Assembly: GCA_947499545.1 (NCBI GenBank)
Contig: CANMOZ010000002.1
Coordinates: 277,018 to 341,017 of the forward strand
Length of the DNA stretch: 64,000 bases
DNA from: an uncultured Saccharospirillaceae bacterium
Lineage (GTDB): Bacteria; Pseudomonadota; Gammaproteobacteria; Pseudomonadales; Oceanobacteraceae
Direction: 5' to 3'
Shown: positions 27,425-37,100 of the stretch, in pieces
Position numbering within the stretch: position 1 is the stretch's first letter
Layout of the letters: the number at the start of each line of letters is the position of its first letter
Notes under the pieces: generated by a model
Told to the model about the DNA's origin: nothing
Seen by the model: only the letters and a program-made list of their open reading frames with translations
Database searches by the model: none
Position numbers and translations under genes: made by a program

Positions 27425-27778
27425 TTACTGCGCTTTCATAAGTGTGTCTAAGTTTTGGTTGTTCTTGCTAACGCCTTTAGCAACCAGTTCAGTTTGTAGA
27501 GTGATTTTGTATAAATCCATTTGCAGGCTCAACAAATCAGTTGGGCTATTAATATCTTCAATGCTCAATCGTTCCTGTAATTCGGCTTTCGTGTTGCTCA
27601 TTGAATTGCCAAGCTCACTTAATTTTGCAATAAAATCTTTACCTAGACTGCCATCAACAGGGCCGCTGCTGACCACTTCCGACAGCTTTTCTTGAATGTT
27701 GATGGTCGTGTCGGTCACTTGATCAAGTGATAAGTGTGACGCACTGGCTATAATGGATTCAGTCATAAGACTCCTCAC
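27425..27778 (-). CDS. sctI: Type III secretion inner rod protein SctI (YscI/PscI)
   Basis: 117 residues, helical. It forms the rod that anchors the needle to the base. The C-terminal half follows the YscI pattern: SPTDLLSLQMDLYKITLQTELVAKGVSKNNQNLDTLMKAQ, which also resembles the needle subunit. Overlaps sctH by 4 bases and lies 3 bases before sctJ. Confidence 0.9.
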   Translation of the reverse strand: MRSLMTESIIASASHLSLDQVTDTTINIQEKLSEVVSSGPVDGSLGKDFIAKLSELGNSMSNTKAELQERLSIEDINSPTDLLSLQMDLYKITLQTELVAKGVSKNNQNLDTLMKAQ

Positions 27779-28068
27779 TCATTTTCTATCTCAGGCTTTT
27801 TGCCGTAAGCAATAAAATTTTTTACGATTGATGGTAAAATGATCTCCTTGTAAACGTTTTCAACACTGAGTTCTTCCGTTTCATCAGGTGTTGTTTCTCC
27901 AGATGCTCCTGGTGCGGGCTGCTCAATTGCCTTAGCCTCACTGTGACGATTTAAGGCCTTGTGAAAATCGGCTTGATCGGCAGCGGCTGCTGGCTTTGGT
28001 GCTATGGCTTTAGAAGGTGTTTCTTCTAACGAAGGCAGTCCGAGATACTTGGGATCGATGACAGTCAT
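27775..28068 (-). CDS. Type III secretion protein SctH-like (YscH/YopR/PscH position)
   Basis: About 97 residues from ATG 28068, one base after the sctG stop; an upstream in-frame start at 28116 would lie in sctG. The sequence is low complexity in the middle (PKPAAAAD, QPAPGASGETTPDETEE) with a short ordered C-terminus (LPSIVKNFIAYGK). Assigned from its place between sctG and sctI, where Yersinia has yscH and Pseudomonas pscH. Similarity to YopR itself is slight, so the role (an early secreted regulator in Yersinia) is an inference. Confidence 0.65.
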   Translation of the reverse strand: MTVIDPKYLGLPSLEETPSKAIAPKPAAAADQADFHKALNRHSEAKAIEQPAPGASGETTPDETEELSVENVYKEIILPSIVKNFIAYGKKPEIENE

Positions 28069-28069
28069 A

Positions 28070-28441
28070 TCAACGGTGCTCTTCAATAAAACTGTCAGCA
28101 AAGGCAACCAATGCATCCTGGTTAGTTGCTTTGGCCTGCTGAGTCAGTTGTTCCGCTTCATTTGCCAAGCCGAGTTGCTTCGCAGCAATGGCAGCAAAGG
28201 GGAGCAGTTCAACGTGGCCTTGCTGACATAAGGGCCTCAGTAGCAATAACACTTCATTGTATTCTTGCTTGGCTAAACCATGTAGTGCTTTGATCATGGC
28301 AATTGACACGATGCTGGCATCACTGGCTTCTAAATATGCGACTATGTTTTGAACGGCCGTTGTCCGTTTTTGGCCAGCCGCCAAAATCGCAATTTCAGCC
28401 AGTAATTTCTGCAATGCCTTTTGGTCCATAGCTTTAATCAC
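28070..28441 (-). CDS. sctG: Needle-subunit chaperone SctG (YscG/PscG)
   Basis: 123 residues of TPR-like helices (LLAEIAILAAGQKRTTAVQNIVAYLEAS, AMIKALHGLAKQEYNEVLLLLRPL). In the Ysc family SctG and SctE hold the needle protein SctF soluble in the cytoplasm. Directly downstream of sctF and 8 bases away. Confidence 0.87.
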   Translation of the reverse strand: MIKAMDQKALQKLLAEIAILAAGQKRTTAVQNIVAYLEASDASIVSIAMIKALHGLAKQEYNEVLLLLRPLCQQGHVELLPFAAIAAKQLGLANEAEQLTQQAKATNQDALVAFADSFIEEHR

Positions 28442-28449
28442 TCAATGGC

Positions 28450-28698
28450 TTACATTTTTTGCAAAATAGAGCTGCAAGCATCTTTCATGGCTTTAACCGT
28501 GGAAGAAGACGTATTAATCGTCACCGTCCATTCGTTAACGGCTTGCTGAGCGGCTAGCAATTTAACCGGACTACCTGTTTTAGAACTGTCATCCCCAGCA
28601 AGTGCCTCTAGAGCTGTATCAAGATTCGTTTGCGCAGCGTTGGTGGCCTTTTCAAATTGCTTATGAACCGAGTTCAGAGTGAGATCTGTTGTTGCCAT
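28450..28698 (-). CDS. sctF: Type III secretion needle subunit SctF (YscF/PscF)
   Basis: 82 residues, the normal size of a needle protein, with two helices around a short turn and a conserved C-terminus (NTSSSTVKAMKDACSSILQKM). It polymerises into the external needle. Flanked by its two chaperone genes sctE and sctG. A good ribosome site (AGAGGAAAACG) lies ahead of the ATG. Confidence 0.93.
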   Translation of the reverse strand: MATTDLTLNSVHKQFEKATNAAQTNLDTALEALAGDDSSKTGSPVKLLAAQQAVNEWTVTINTSSSTVKAMKDACSSILQKM

Positions 28699-28713
28699 AT
28701 CGTTTTCCTCTCA

Positions 28714-28926
28714 TTAGGATAATTGCGTTACACTGAGCACTTCTATAGCGGACTCAAGTGCCGTTACTTTTGCCTGCTCTCGGGCATAATCGTTAGGTGA
28801 TAAGCCTGATTGCAGCTTCCGTTTCGTGGATTGCAGTTCCGTTTGCAACTCTTGTAGGTGTTGTTGGCGAACGGATTCGCCTTGTTCACCTGACAGCTGA
28901 GTTTCTAAGTCAGTTAAGTGCGGCAT
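28714..28926 (-). CDS. sctE: Needle co-chaperone SctE (YscE/PscE)
   Basis: 70 residues, two charged helices (GESVRQQHLQELQTELQSTKRKLQ and YAREQAKVTALESAIEVL). Size, helical hairpin and location between sctD and sctF fit YscE, partner of SctG in binding SctF. Its start overlaps the end of sctD by 17 bases, with AGAGGA as ribosome site. Confidence 0.85.
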   Translation of the reverse strand: MPHLTDLETQLSGEQGESVRQQHLQELQTELQSTKRKLQSGLSPNDYAREQAKVTALESAIEVLSVTQLS

Positions 28927-30202
28927 GTTGTGGTCCTCTTAAATGAATACTCAGCTTAATGTCCCCTTTGATCAGATCAATGCTGCTTTCTGATATACGT
29001 TCAACGCGGTGACCAGAAGGTAACTTTGATCCTTCAGCGTACTTTACGTTATCCGTCAAGATCAGGTAGGGTACTTGTCCTAAACTGATCGAACGAATGG
29101 GTAAAGTTAATCCTTTTGAGCTAGCAACCAAAGGCATCGACTTTAAAACGATAAAGGGTCGATCGCCCCAAACTTCTCTGAATTCACCGGCTGCATCATA
29201 AAAGTCATTGGTTTCTTTCTCAGTGAGTTCACCTCTGACTTCAATACGGTCAGCCACTTCGACCAACTGTACTTTGTCGGATAGTTGCTTGTTATCGAGA
29301 AGGCCTTTAAGGGTTTCCATATAAGCCCCCGCTTTTTGTAACTGAACTTTCCAAGCAACAAGACCCGGTACATCCGTCTCTAAAATACGTTCAACTTGAT
29401 CCCAGCGGCTGGAATCATCAATCGAGCCCGTTAGCAAGACAGTACCAGCGGTATCACCATCGGATACACGTATTTGGTGATAGCCTAAGTTATCGAGAAC
29501 AAATCGAACGCCGTCTTTAATCACGGTCATCGTGCGAAGCTCGGATTTGTAATTAATGCCTTTTTGATCAATTTTGTTGAGAAACTCAACCGCTTGTTCT
29601 TTGGTGTCGATATAACCTTCAAGTAAAACTTGTTGACTATGGTCGTTCCACTGAGCCCTTACGTTATCGAGCTTGAGATAACGTGCGGTTTTTCGTACTT
29701 CCTGTAATGATTCATTAGCCGTATAAGCAGATTGAGTTCCTGAATTACTTGGGTTAAACCACAACCAACTAATGAGTGCACCCGGTAAACAGCCAAGGAG
29801 CAGCGTTAATACCAGCACCGTCCCTGTTGAAAAGCGCTTAGCTTTATTGGCTTTGGGTTGTTCATTTTCCGTAATGGGTTCAAAAGCCGTTAAATCATCC
29901 TCTTGCTTGCCCACAACAAATTGCAAAGGTCCAAGCATCAAGTTTTGTGTTGCAGGTAATTCCTCATCTACAGGGTGTTCAATCAAGCGTTGACCGATGC
30001 GTAGTTGAGACTCAGCAGAGCTAGCCAAGGTTACACCGTCTTGAGTGATAATGAGCTGTGCATGCTGAGGGTGTACGCCTTCATCGGTGAGCACAATATC
30101 ATCTTGTGCTTCATCTGCACCGATCGAAAGTGAGCCTAATGTTAGAGGAACTTCAATCCCCTGATGCTGCCCTTTGAGAATTCTTAATTTCCAGTCGGTC
30201 AC
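28910..30202 (-). CDS. sctD: Type III secretion inner-membrane ring protein SctD (YscD/PscD)
   Basis: 430 residues from GTG 30202, chosen because AGGAGGT lies six bases upstream and GTGA overlaps the sctC stop; the longer frame from 30220 starts at a poor TTG. Cytoplasmic FHA-like domain at the N-terminus (WKLRILKGQHQGIEVPLTLGSLSIGADE), a membrane helix near residue 140 (VLVLTLLLGCLPGALISWLWF), then periplasmic ring-building repeats. Forms the outer of the two inner-membrane rings with SctJ. Confidence 0.94.
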   Translation of the reverse strand: MTDWKLRILKGQHQGIEVPLTLGSLSIGADEAQDDIVLTDEGVHPQHAQLIITQDGVTLASSAESQLRIGQRLIEHPVDEELPATQNLMLGPLQFVVGKQEDDLTAFEPITENEQPKANKAKRFSTGTVLVLTLLLGCLPGALISWLWFNPSNSGTQSAYTANESLQEVRKTARYLKLDNVRAQWNDHSQQVLLEGYIDTKEQAVEFLNKIDQKGINYKSELRTMTVIKDGVRFVLDNLGYHQIRVSDGDTAGTVLLTGSIDDSSRWDQVERILETDVPGLVAWKVQLQKAGAYMETLKGLLDNKQLSDKVQLVEVADRIEVRGELTEKETNDFYDAAGEFREVWGDRPFIVLKSMPLVASSKGLTLPIRSISLGQVPYLILTDNVKYAEGSKLPSGHRVERISESSIDLIKGDIKLSIHLRGPQHAALN

Positions 30203-32010
30203 TCTTTTACCTCCTGGCAATCTTTACTTTCAGTATCAGGGCACTCGGATAAACGAACAAACACCTTATCTTCTCCACAATACTCTAGCCAGCTGCTGAT
30301 ACCGATATTGCTTAACTGAGCTTGACGTTGAACTGCCTTGGTTCGAGATATGCACTGATTCACTTCTAACATTGCCCTCAAGTGCTCATTGGTATTTGAA
30401 GGCTGCGGCCACTCAACGTTACGATTATCAATATTCGCATCAGGTAAAAAGCCTGATACAGGTAATGCTTTTTGAATCAGCTTTGGTTCAACGATGAACA
30501 ATCTCACGAGCTTACGCACTTGAGTGTTGTTTGTGCGAAACAAAGCACCGATTAACGGAATGTCACCTAGGAATGGTATTTTCCTTACATTACGTTCAAT
30601 GGAATTTCGATATACCCCCCCGATCATCAGACTTTGGTTATGAGGCACTGACGCCAAAGTATCGATGACGGTATTTCGCGTGGAGGGAAGGTCTCCGACA
30701 TTTCCATCTGCGATAAGGCTACCATCCTCAATATGTAGGGACAATTGAATATCTGGATTGGGTTGATTTTTATCGCCTAAAATTCTCGGGGTAAGTCTTA
30801 ACTGTGTGCCATAAGTAACTTCTCTAAGGTCAGCAACCTCAGTACCACTGATGCGAACGTAAAAAGTGCTGCTGTCATCAAGGACCGCTTGCACATTTTC
30901 CATGGTCAGAAGTGTTGGCCTAGAAACAATCTGTGCGTCACCTCTGCCTTGAAGTAAGCGAACACGTCCAAGTACGTAATTTAATTTATTGCCTGTTAGC
31001 AATGAATTAAAACTTTCACCATTTGAAAGCTGAAAAAAGTCTTCATTTTGGTTGCCAGTCGTAACCAAATCAATCGCGGTATTGGTGCCCCCAACGTCAG
31101 CGCCAGCAGCCCAATCAACTCCAATTTCGTCGATATCGTTGGCGCTGACGTCAATGATAGTCACACCAATTTCAATTCGTGCCTGAGGCCTATCAAGGCG
31201 ACGTACTAACTCTCGGTACAAAGGCAAGCGTGACTGGTGATCCCTTACAATAATGGCATTCAAAGCTGGGTCAGCTTCAATGATGGCCTGTGCACTTCCA
31301 AGCTCGCTGGGAGCTACCTTACCTTTCTTTTTTTCGTCTGCTGTTAAAGTAATCGCTGCACCGGATAAAATTCTTTGCAACGTTGCAGCAACGCCTGGGA
31401 CCGAAATCGATTGGTCTCGATATTCAATGGTACGATCCACTGCAGTTGCGTACTTTAATGGAATAATGTCGACAAAAAGCGGTTTTTGAGAAACTCGTTG
31501 CTCTTGTAAAGCCTTAGAAAATTGGGAAACCAATTGAATGTAACGGGGTGGCCCTGAAACATAGACGACTCCTTTTGAAGGGGAAGAACGCCAACTGAAT
31601 CGATTGTCCCATATGCCTGTGCGTTGTATGGCTTGGCGAAGCTCTGGTTCGCTTAGTGAGCCCAATTGAACGAGTTCGCTAATGACTTCATCGTTTTTAT
31701 AGACATATAAAACAGCGCCATCATAGTACCAAGTTAAGTTATAAATTTGTGCAAGCTGATTTAATAGCGCTTCTGGAGTTGAAGGGCCAAAATGACCTTT
31801 CACGCGGTCTTCGATTTTCGAACTCACCGAAATAGCCATTCCATAGTTGGATGCCATTGACGTTAGCAATTCCCTTAAATTCTGAGACTCTGCGTAGTAT
31901 TCAAAAGGTCCTTGAGCTTGGAATTGAGGGAGTTTTTGCGCTTGGCTGATTGGCGAAACGCTCAGAAAAACCAACAAAGTCCAGAAAAAATATCCTTTTC
32001 TAAAGCTCAT
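30199..32010 (-). CDS. sctC: Type III secretion outer-membrane secretin SctC (YscC/PscC)
   Basis: 603 residues with a signal peptide (FFWTLLVFLSVSPISQAQ). N0/N1/N3 domains follow (LRELLTSMASNYGMAISVSSKIEDRVKGHFG; IVRDHQSRLPLYRELVRRLDRPQARIEIGV), then the secretin core with SRPTLLTMENVQAVLDDSSTFYVRI and the family signature VPHNQSLMIGGVYRN...VRKIPFLGDIPLIGALFR. Multimer forms the outer-membrane ring. Starts at the ATGA overlap with the sctB-like gene. Confidence 0.96.
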   Translation of the reverse strand: MSFRKGYFFWTLLVFLSVSPISQAQKLPQFQAQGPFEYYAESQNLRELLTSMASNYGMAISVSSKIEDRVKGHFGPSTPEALLNQLAQIYNLTWYYDGAVLYVYKNDEVISELVQLGSLSEPELRQAIQRTGIWDNRFSWRSSPSKGVVYVSGPPRYIQLVSQFSKALQEQRVSQKPLFVDIIPLKYATAVDRTIEYRDQSISVPGVAATLQRILSGAAITLTADEKKKGKVAPSELGSAQAIIEADPALNAIIVRDHQSRLPLYRELVRRLDRPQARIEIGVTIIDVSANDIDEIGVDWAAGADVGGTNTAIDLVTTGNQNEDFFQLSNGESFNSLLTGNKLNYVLGRVRLLQGRGDAQIVSRPTLLTMENVQAVLDDSSTFYVRISGTEVADLREVTYGTQLRLTPRILGDKNQPNPDIQLSLHIEDGSLIADGNVGDLPSTRNTVIDTLASVPHNQSLMIGGVYRNSIERNVRKIPFLGDIPLIGALFRTNNTQVRKLVRLFIVEPKLIQKALPVSGFLPDANIDNRNVEWPQPSNTNEHLRAMLEVNQCISRTKAVQRQAQLSNIGISSWLEYCGEDKVFVRLSECPDTESKDCQEVKE

Positions 32011-32414
32011 GGGCGAATCACTCCTGTCGATAAGCTCATTGGGCTAATGGCTGGCTGAGATGGGCGTACTGGGTCGTTCTTTTGTAAATCCCCACAGATC
32101 TCAAGCATTCTGTTGATATGCTGCTTAATTAATGGAAGATTTATAGATACTTGCTCGCAACGACTTTGTAACCAGTATTCTTGGTTGCGCTGAATAATCC
32201 GGATTTCTTCCCCCTCAAGACGGAAATATTTTCTTGGAAGCGCTGCGGTATCGGTTTCAAGAGCAACTTCAAGGTATAAAAAACCATGACGTTCAAAAAG
32301 ATGCATCAGCCATTGCTCATCAAAAATGAGCGACCATCGACCTTTAGTCACTTCCTTGAGTGGATTCCCTGTTAACTCTTTACCTAAAGTTTGAATGTAA
32401 TGACTAATACTCAT
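32007..32414 (-). CDS. YscB/PscB-like type III chaperone
   Basis: 135 residues from ATG 32414 (GAGAAG upstream); a TTG at 32426 would overlap the activator stop. The alternating strand-helix pattern (GRWSLIFDEQWLMHLFERHGFLYLEVALE, YWLQSRCEQVSINLPLIKQHINRML) is that of class I type III chaperones. The position between activator and sctC matches yscB/pscB, which with SycN binds the gatekeeper YopN/PopN. The gatekeeper is not in the window. Confidence 0.78.
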   Translation of the reverse strand: MSISHYIQTLGKELTGNPLKEVTKGRWSLIFDEQWLMHLFERHGFLYLEVALETDTAALPRKYFRLEGEEIRIIQRNQEYWLQSRCEQVSINLPLIKQHINRMLEICGDLQKNDPVRPSQPAISPMSLSTGVIRP

Positions 32415-32422
32415 AATTCTTC

Positions 32423-33289
32423 TCAACAGTCACTGAATTCCCATGCGGGAATATGTGTTTGAGTCAGTGAAGCTTTTCGTGTTTGACTGGGCGTCTCACC
32501 GAATCGGCGCTTGTAACTTTGCGTGAAGTAAGATTGGCTGGAGAAACCAGCTTCTGCCGCAACGTCAACAATGCTCATCTCACTGCTTAACAATAGTTGA
32601 TGTGCATATAAAAGTCGGCGTTCGCTTATCCATGCTCGAGGTGATAGCCCAAATACTTCCGAGAAACTTTCTTTAAACGTGGTTAAGCTTGCACCAAATT
32701 CACGTGCAAAATCCTCTAGCTTCCAGTCATTTTTAAAATGACGGTCCATGAACAACCGTAAACGGTCTGTTGTTCGGTGAGTTTTTTGCCGAATGATGGA
32801 TGCGATTGTATGTGAACGGTCACCTACAAGCAGTAGCAGAAGTATTTCTTCAAATCGAAGTTCAAGCACTTCTTCTGGGTGTTGTACCTGTGCCAGTGTA
32901 AATAGGTGTTCAAGCGATTGCTGCAATAGTGGTGTAGGCGTTATTTCAAAGGCATCGGGTAAAGTTTGCTGTACACGAGGAGCCTGAGCGATCAGGTCTC
33001 CATATCGGTTTACGAAGTGGTGCAGGAGTTGGCTGCCAAAACTAACAAGTACTATACGCGCAGGGGCCGTTTCATTATTACAGCGAACCAAAACTTCGCC
33101 AGGACGAATCAGTACCAAACTGCCTGTGCTGGCTGGTACATGGGCAGATACGCTTTGCAGCAGAAAATCACCAGATTCAACGTACAATAATGTTTCGTCG
33201 TCAAAATGTTCTGAGTATGTTCCAGCAGATGCAATTGTACACTGTTCTAAACGCGATTTTGACTCGGTGTTGGCATAAGGTAAATCCAC
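32423..33289 (-). CDS. exsA: AraC-family activator of type III secretion (ExsA/VirF-like)
   Basis: 288 residues. The N-terminal half (residues 1-175) is the ExsA/VirF-type oligomerisation domain (TLLYVESGDFLLQSVSAHV, LVLIRPGEVLVRCN). The C-terminal half has two helix-turn-helix motifs (WKLEDFAREFGASLTTFKESFSEVFGLSPRAWISERRL; IVDVAAEAGFSSQSYFTQSYKRRFGETPSQTR). In Pseudomonas and Yersinia the homologue switches on all type III genes. Here it is the first gene of the sct operon, which implies positive feedback. No exsD-like anti-activator follows it. GTG at 33289 is the likely start, without a strong ribosome site. Confidence 0.88.
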   Translation of the reverse strand: MDLPYANTESKSRLEQCTIASAGTYSEHFDDETLLYVESGDFLLQSVSAHVPASTGSLVLIRPGEVLVRCNNETAPARIVLVSFGSQLLHHFVNRYGDLIAQAPRVQQTLPDAFEITPTPLLQQSLEHLFTLAQVQHPEEVLELRFEEILLLLLVGDRSHTIASIIRQKTHRTTDRLRLFMDRHFKNDWKLEDFAREFGASLTTFKESFSEVFGLSPRAWISERRLLYAHQLLLSSEMSIVDVAAEAGFSSQSYFTQSYKRRFGETPSQTRKASLTQTHIPAWEFSDC

Positions 33290-34163
33290 GGCTGACCTCG
33301 TAAAAAGCCTGAACGCCAGCGTTGACGCTCAAGTGCTGGGTTATCCCTCGCTCGATAAAAAGTGAGGTAACTTTACGGTGGACTTTCCTTAGTCTCAGTA
33401 ATCGCAAATCTGTTGCGATGGTGCTGTCCTTATAGACAGCTTTGCGAGTCCTTGCTAACACCTACACAGCAAACTTAGGCTGAGCAAGAGGGATCCGTGA
33501 TCCATTGTTCGTCACAACGTTGATTGTTACAAAAGTTGTTACTCTGTAACAGAATGTTGTGAAATTGAACAAACTGTAGCCCAAATAATAAGTGAGCAAC
33601 GTTTCGTATTGCAACTGTCATTCTGCCTGCTTTTAGTGCGTTTTTTTATAGAAATAGCCAGCATTATTTAGTTTTTGGTGTGGGGGTTCATCCAAGAGGG
33701 TGATTGAACATTTCTTTGTAAACGATTGCTATTTGTGAGTTGGGTAACATGCTGAAAATGAACTGGTTGGAAACTTAAAATATTCGTTGAGGGAATATGT
33801 AGCTATTTACTAACAAACCGCTTGCAAAATCATTGTATGTAAGTGCATATTTACTTTTGATCCAAAAAATGACTAATCCTTTCAAACCCAATGTTGTGGC
33901 TATTTCTGTTAGAGAGTAAGTAGCTGTAGGACCACTTGAAGGTGGGTGACCACCTATTAAAACTAAAAAAAAGTGGCGCATTGTGAAAGATTATACGATT
34001 AAGCTGCGCGATCTTCTAATCATCATTTGTTTGTAAATGAAAAGAAATTAGAAATTAAGAACAGTAATAGCGATACCAGGATGCCATGAGAGGGATAGCG
34101 CAGTACTGAGAGAAGCACTTGCTTGAGGTTAGCCCCGAGCAGTGCCTTTAGGGGAGAGACATC
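33290..34163. promoter_or_regulatory. Divergent control region between activator/sct operon and the 1082-aa gene
   Basis: About 870 bp, AT-rich, no convincing gene. A perfect inverted repeat, GTTAC-TCT-GTAAC (33538-33550), and neighbouring AT-rich tracts could bind a regulator. I cannot place an ExsA box with confidence. The strong ribosome site AGGGGAG (34150-34156) in front of the GTG at 34164 fixes the start of the large gene. Confidence 0.45.
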
Positions 34164-37100
34164 GTGATAACCAATAATCAACCACCTGTTACTTTGACAG
34201 GTATAAGAAGATTGAATTCCATTGAGCAAACGGCCAATGCTCAAATGGGTACCGAAAATCGGGTGCAAGAGGGCCGTCATAGGCGATTTTCACTTCCTGG
34301 AAGAAGTGTCATTCAACAAGCGCGTCGTTGGTTAAATCAACTTAACTCGCGTCGAGAAAGTTTGAATATTGCGCGAGAAGCTCAGCAAGACTTGCGCGGA
34401 TTTGATCTGTCAGGTCGATATTTGAGGACTGATCAAAGCCCTAGACCCACCGCCCCACCAGCTCCTGGCGGCAATCAAGAGACAAGACGTACATCGGTCA
34501 CCAGTAATTTATCTCTGGGCTCAATGGAAGAAACGCCTTGGCCAAATCGCACTAAGGGAATAGCCGATCTTAGAACTCAGTTGATTAAAGCGACTGAAGG
34601 GCATGAGCAGTTACCTGAAGGCGAACTAAGGGAAATTTCAGAAGCAACCTCATTGGCAGATTTAAGGAAAAACCTTAAAACGGATCGTTGGTTAGAGCCA
34701 CTTCCTGAGATGAAACTGACTTTAACTGATCGCGCAGAAAAGAAAGAGCACGCCCTAAACAGAGAAGCTGTTATCGAAATATTGGATCGTTTGGCTGCAA
34801 AAATTCAACTGTCTTCGATGACACCTAAAGGAAAGCTGCCTGAAGGAGCTGAAAAATCACTAAAACAGCTTGACCAATTATCCACCTATCTAAAAAACGA
34901 GCACGAGCCAATTGATTTAAGCTTTGAAGAAATGGCTCGTTTAGCGGTTGATTTGAGAAATGTAAAACGTAGCTTGCCAGAGGGCGACATTAAATCGCTA
35001 ACAAGAAGTTTGCATACCCAATTTCTAGCCAGTTGGTCTCAATATGCACGGGAGCGAGCAACTCGTGAATTAAGCTATGAATACAGAGATATCGGTGATG
35101 TGGGAACCTCTCGCTCTAGCAGTAAGTCTGGAAAAATAAAGGGCTCTATAGGTATTCCTGGCTTTAAAGATTTGTTCAAGTTGTCTATTGGGGGAGCTTG
35201 GAATAAGTATTTAAGTAATGACGCCGAAGGCCATATTCTGGTTGGGCAAGAAAAAGGCATTAGTGGTAAAGCCGGTGTTGGGTTGGGTGTGAAAGGTGTT
35301 GGAATTGATGCCAGTGCAAGTTTAAAAGTTGAGCACGGACTATTTGATGAGTACCACAATAATGAAGCCTTTATTCACGACTCGGGTTATAAAACCCTAG
35401 CCGCTAGTCATTATGAATGGTCATCACCTGAAGCGACCTACTACGGAGCAGACCCAAAATGGTTATCGAAAGCAAAGCGTATTTTAGGCATTGGAACTGA
35501 AATTCAAAAGCATGAGAAAAACTTACAAAATGCAATCAATAATGAGCAGCAGCTGAAAGAACAACTGGCTCGCACCTTAAATGTGGGTGGGGGCACAACG
35601 GGTCATTACCTTTACGAATGGTCAGCGCCTGACGGTACTGTACATAAAGGTACTTATCCTGAAATTAAATCGATAGCTAAAAGCGTGGTAGACGTATCTC
35701 CAAAAGCCCAGCGAGTATTGGGCGTGAGTGAAGATGAGCTTTTGAAAGAACGATTGGGCAAAGATTTAAAGGTCATCCAAAAACCCGTTAGAGCAAAGGG
35801 CATAGAACTGTTTAATAAGCGCTTGGAAAATGAAACACCATTGTACGGAATATATGTTAAGGGTAGTGGAGAAGCTAATGCATCCGCTGGGTTCTCCGTT
35901 ACGGGTGGGGATACCAAGCAAATGGGTGTCAGTGCTGCTGTTAAAGCCGCAAACTATTATGTGAAGCAATACATTCCCGAGCAGCTTTGGAGTGTCTTGG
36001 AAGAAAAGCCCGAAAGAATTGATGAATTGCCCTATGCCGTGTCGGTTAATTCAGAGCGATTATTGCGTAGAGCAACTGATAAGGGTTCTCCTGAAAGGCA
36101 TGGGTGGACAGCCCAAGATCGTGAGAAAGCGTTATCGCTATTAAAAAATGAGTTTGATCACTACGTTGCCTTGTTGAAGCAATCGGAAACGTCAAAAGCG
36201 AGTAAAGAAACGGTTCAAATTCTTGAACGTATGGAGCGCTCTTGGGGAGTCACGACAAAAGGCGGTGAAGCAAAAATGGATACACTGGCCTCAATGATTA
36301 TGGCACATGCTTATTTAGGAGTGGCCATACACAAAGACCCTGATGCAACTCCTGAATCAAAAGCATTGGTTGCAGAGATAGCACATTCTATTAATCAACC
36401 TGATGTGGCATTGAAACAAAAAATCTTTGATGTGAAATCCAAAATCTTTAACGAAGTGGAGTCCATCATTAAAGATAAAGAATTTGAGGTAACCATCTCT
36501 GAATCGATGTTGGGCGCATTTTCAGGAAGTGTTGCGGTTAAGCATCGAAACAGGACGCACCCCAGTCGGTTCCGTGCAGGCGATATCATCGACCTAACGT
36601 TTAAGGGCCAAGGTGCGGTTACTACAGGTGTCATTAATATGATTGCCCAGCGCTTGGGAAGCGAAGGATTGCAACTGTCAGCTGATCAGTTACTCGAGGG
36701 GTTGTCCGGAGCACCTGATCTTAATGTTCAAGCTGGTATTGCTTTGCAAACTCGTTGGATGAAACCGATTTTGCAAGAAAACCCACTATTTAAAGAGCAA
36801 ACCGAAAATAAATATCGTCTGCAATTTACTCGTGTAATCGGTTTGACGGGAGTGAGTGTAGGGGGGTCTGTTTTGGCTCCTGTAGGCGTTGGGGCTAACG
36901 TAGGCGGTGGCATAGGCTACACCCGTGGTAAAGAAACAGTTCTGAAAGAATCTCTGTACAGTGATTCACTTAGCTACAGTTTGATGCGTTACAACCGATT
37001 CATGCGGAATGATAAGGATGATACTTTGCGTAATTGGGCTCGTTATTACGAGAAGCATCTAGATGATTTCCGAGATATATTTGGAAAGATGGCTGATCCT

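Noticed and set aside
33201-33461. 86-codon minus-strand frame upstream of the activator
   Set aside because: Overlaps the activator start in another frame; Arg/Thr-rich composition typical of a chance frame.
33640-33680. ExsA binding site around TAGAAATAGCCAGCATTATT
   Set aside because: A-rich and contains GCC, but the required TGNNA at the right distance is missing.
33775-34280. Two minus-strand frames in the type III control region
   Set aside because: No ribosome site or conserved pattern; one runs into the large gene.
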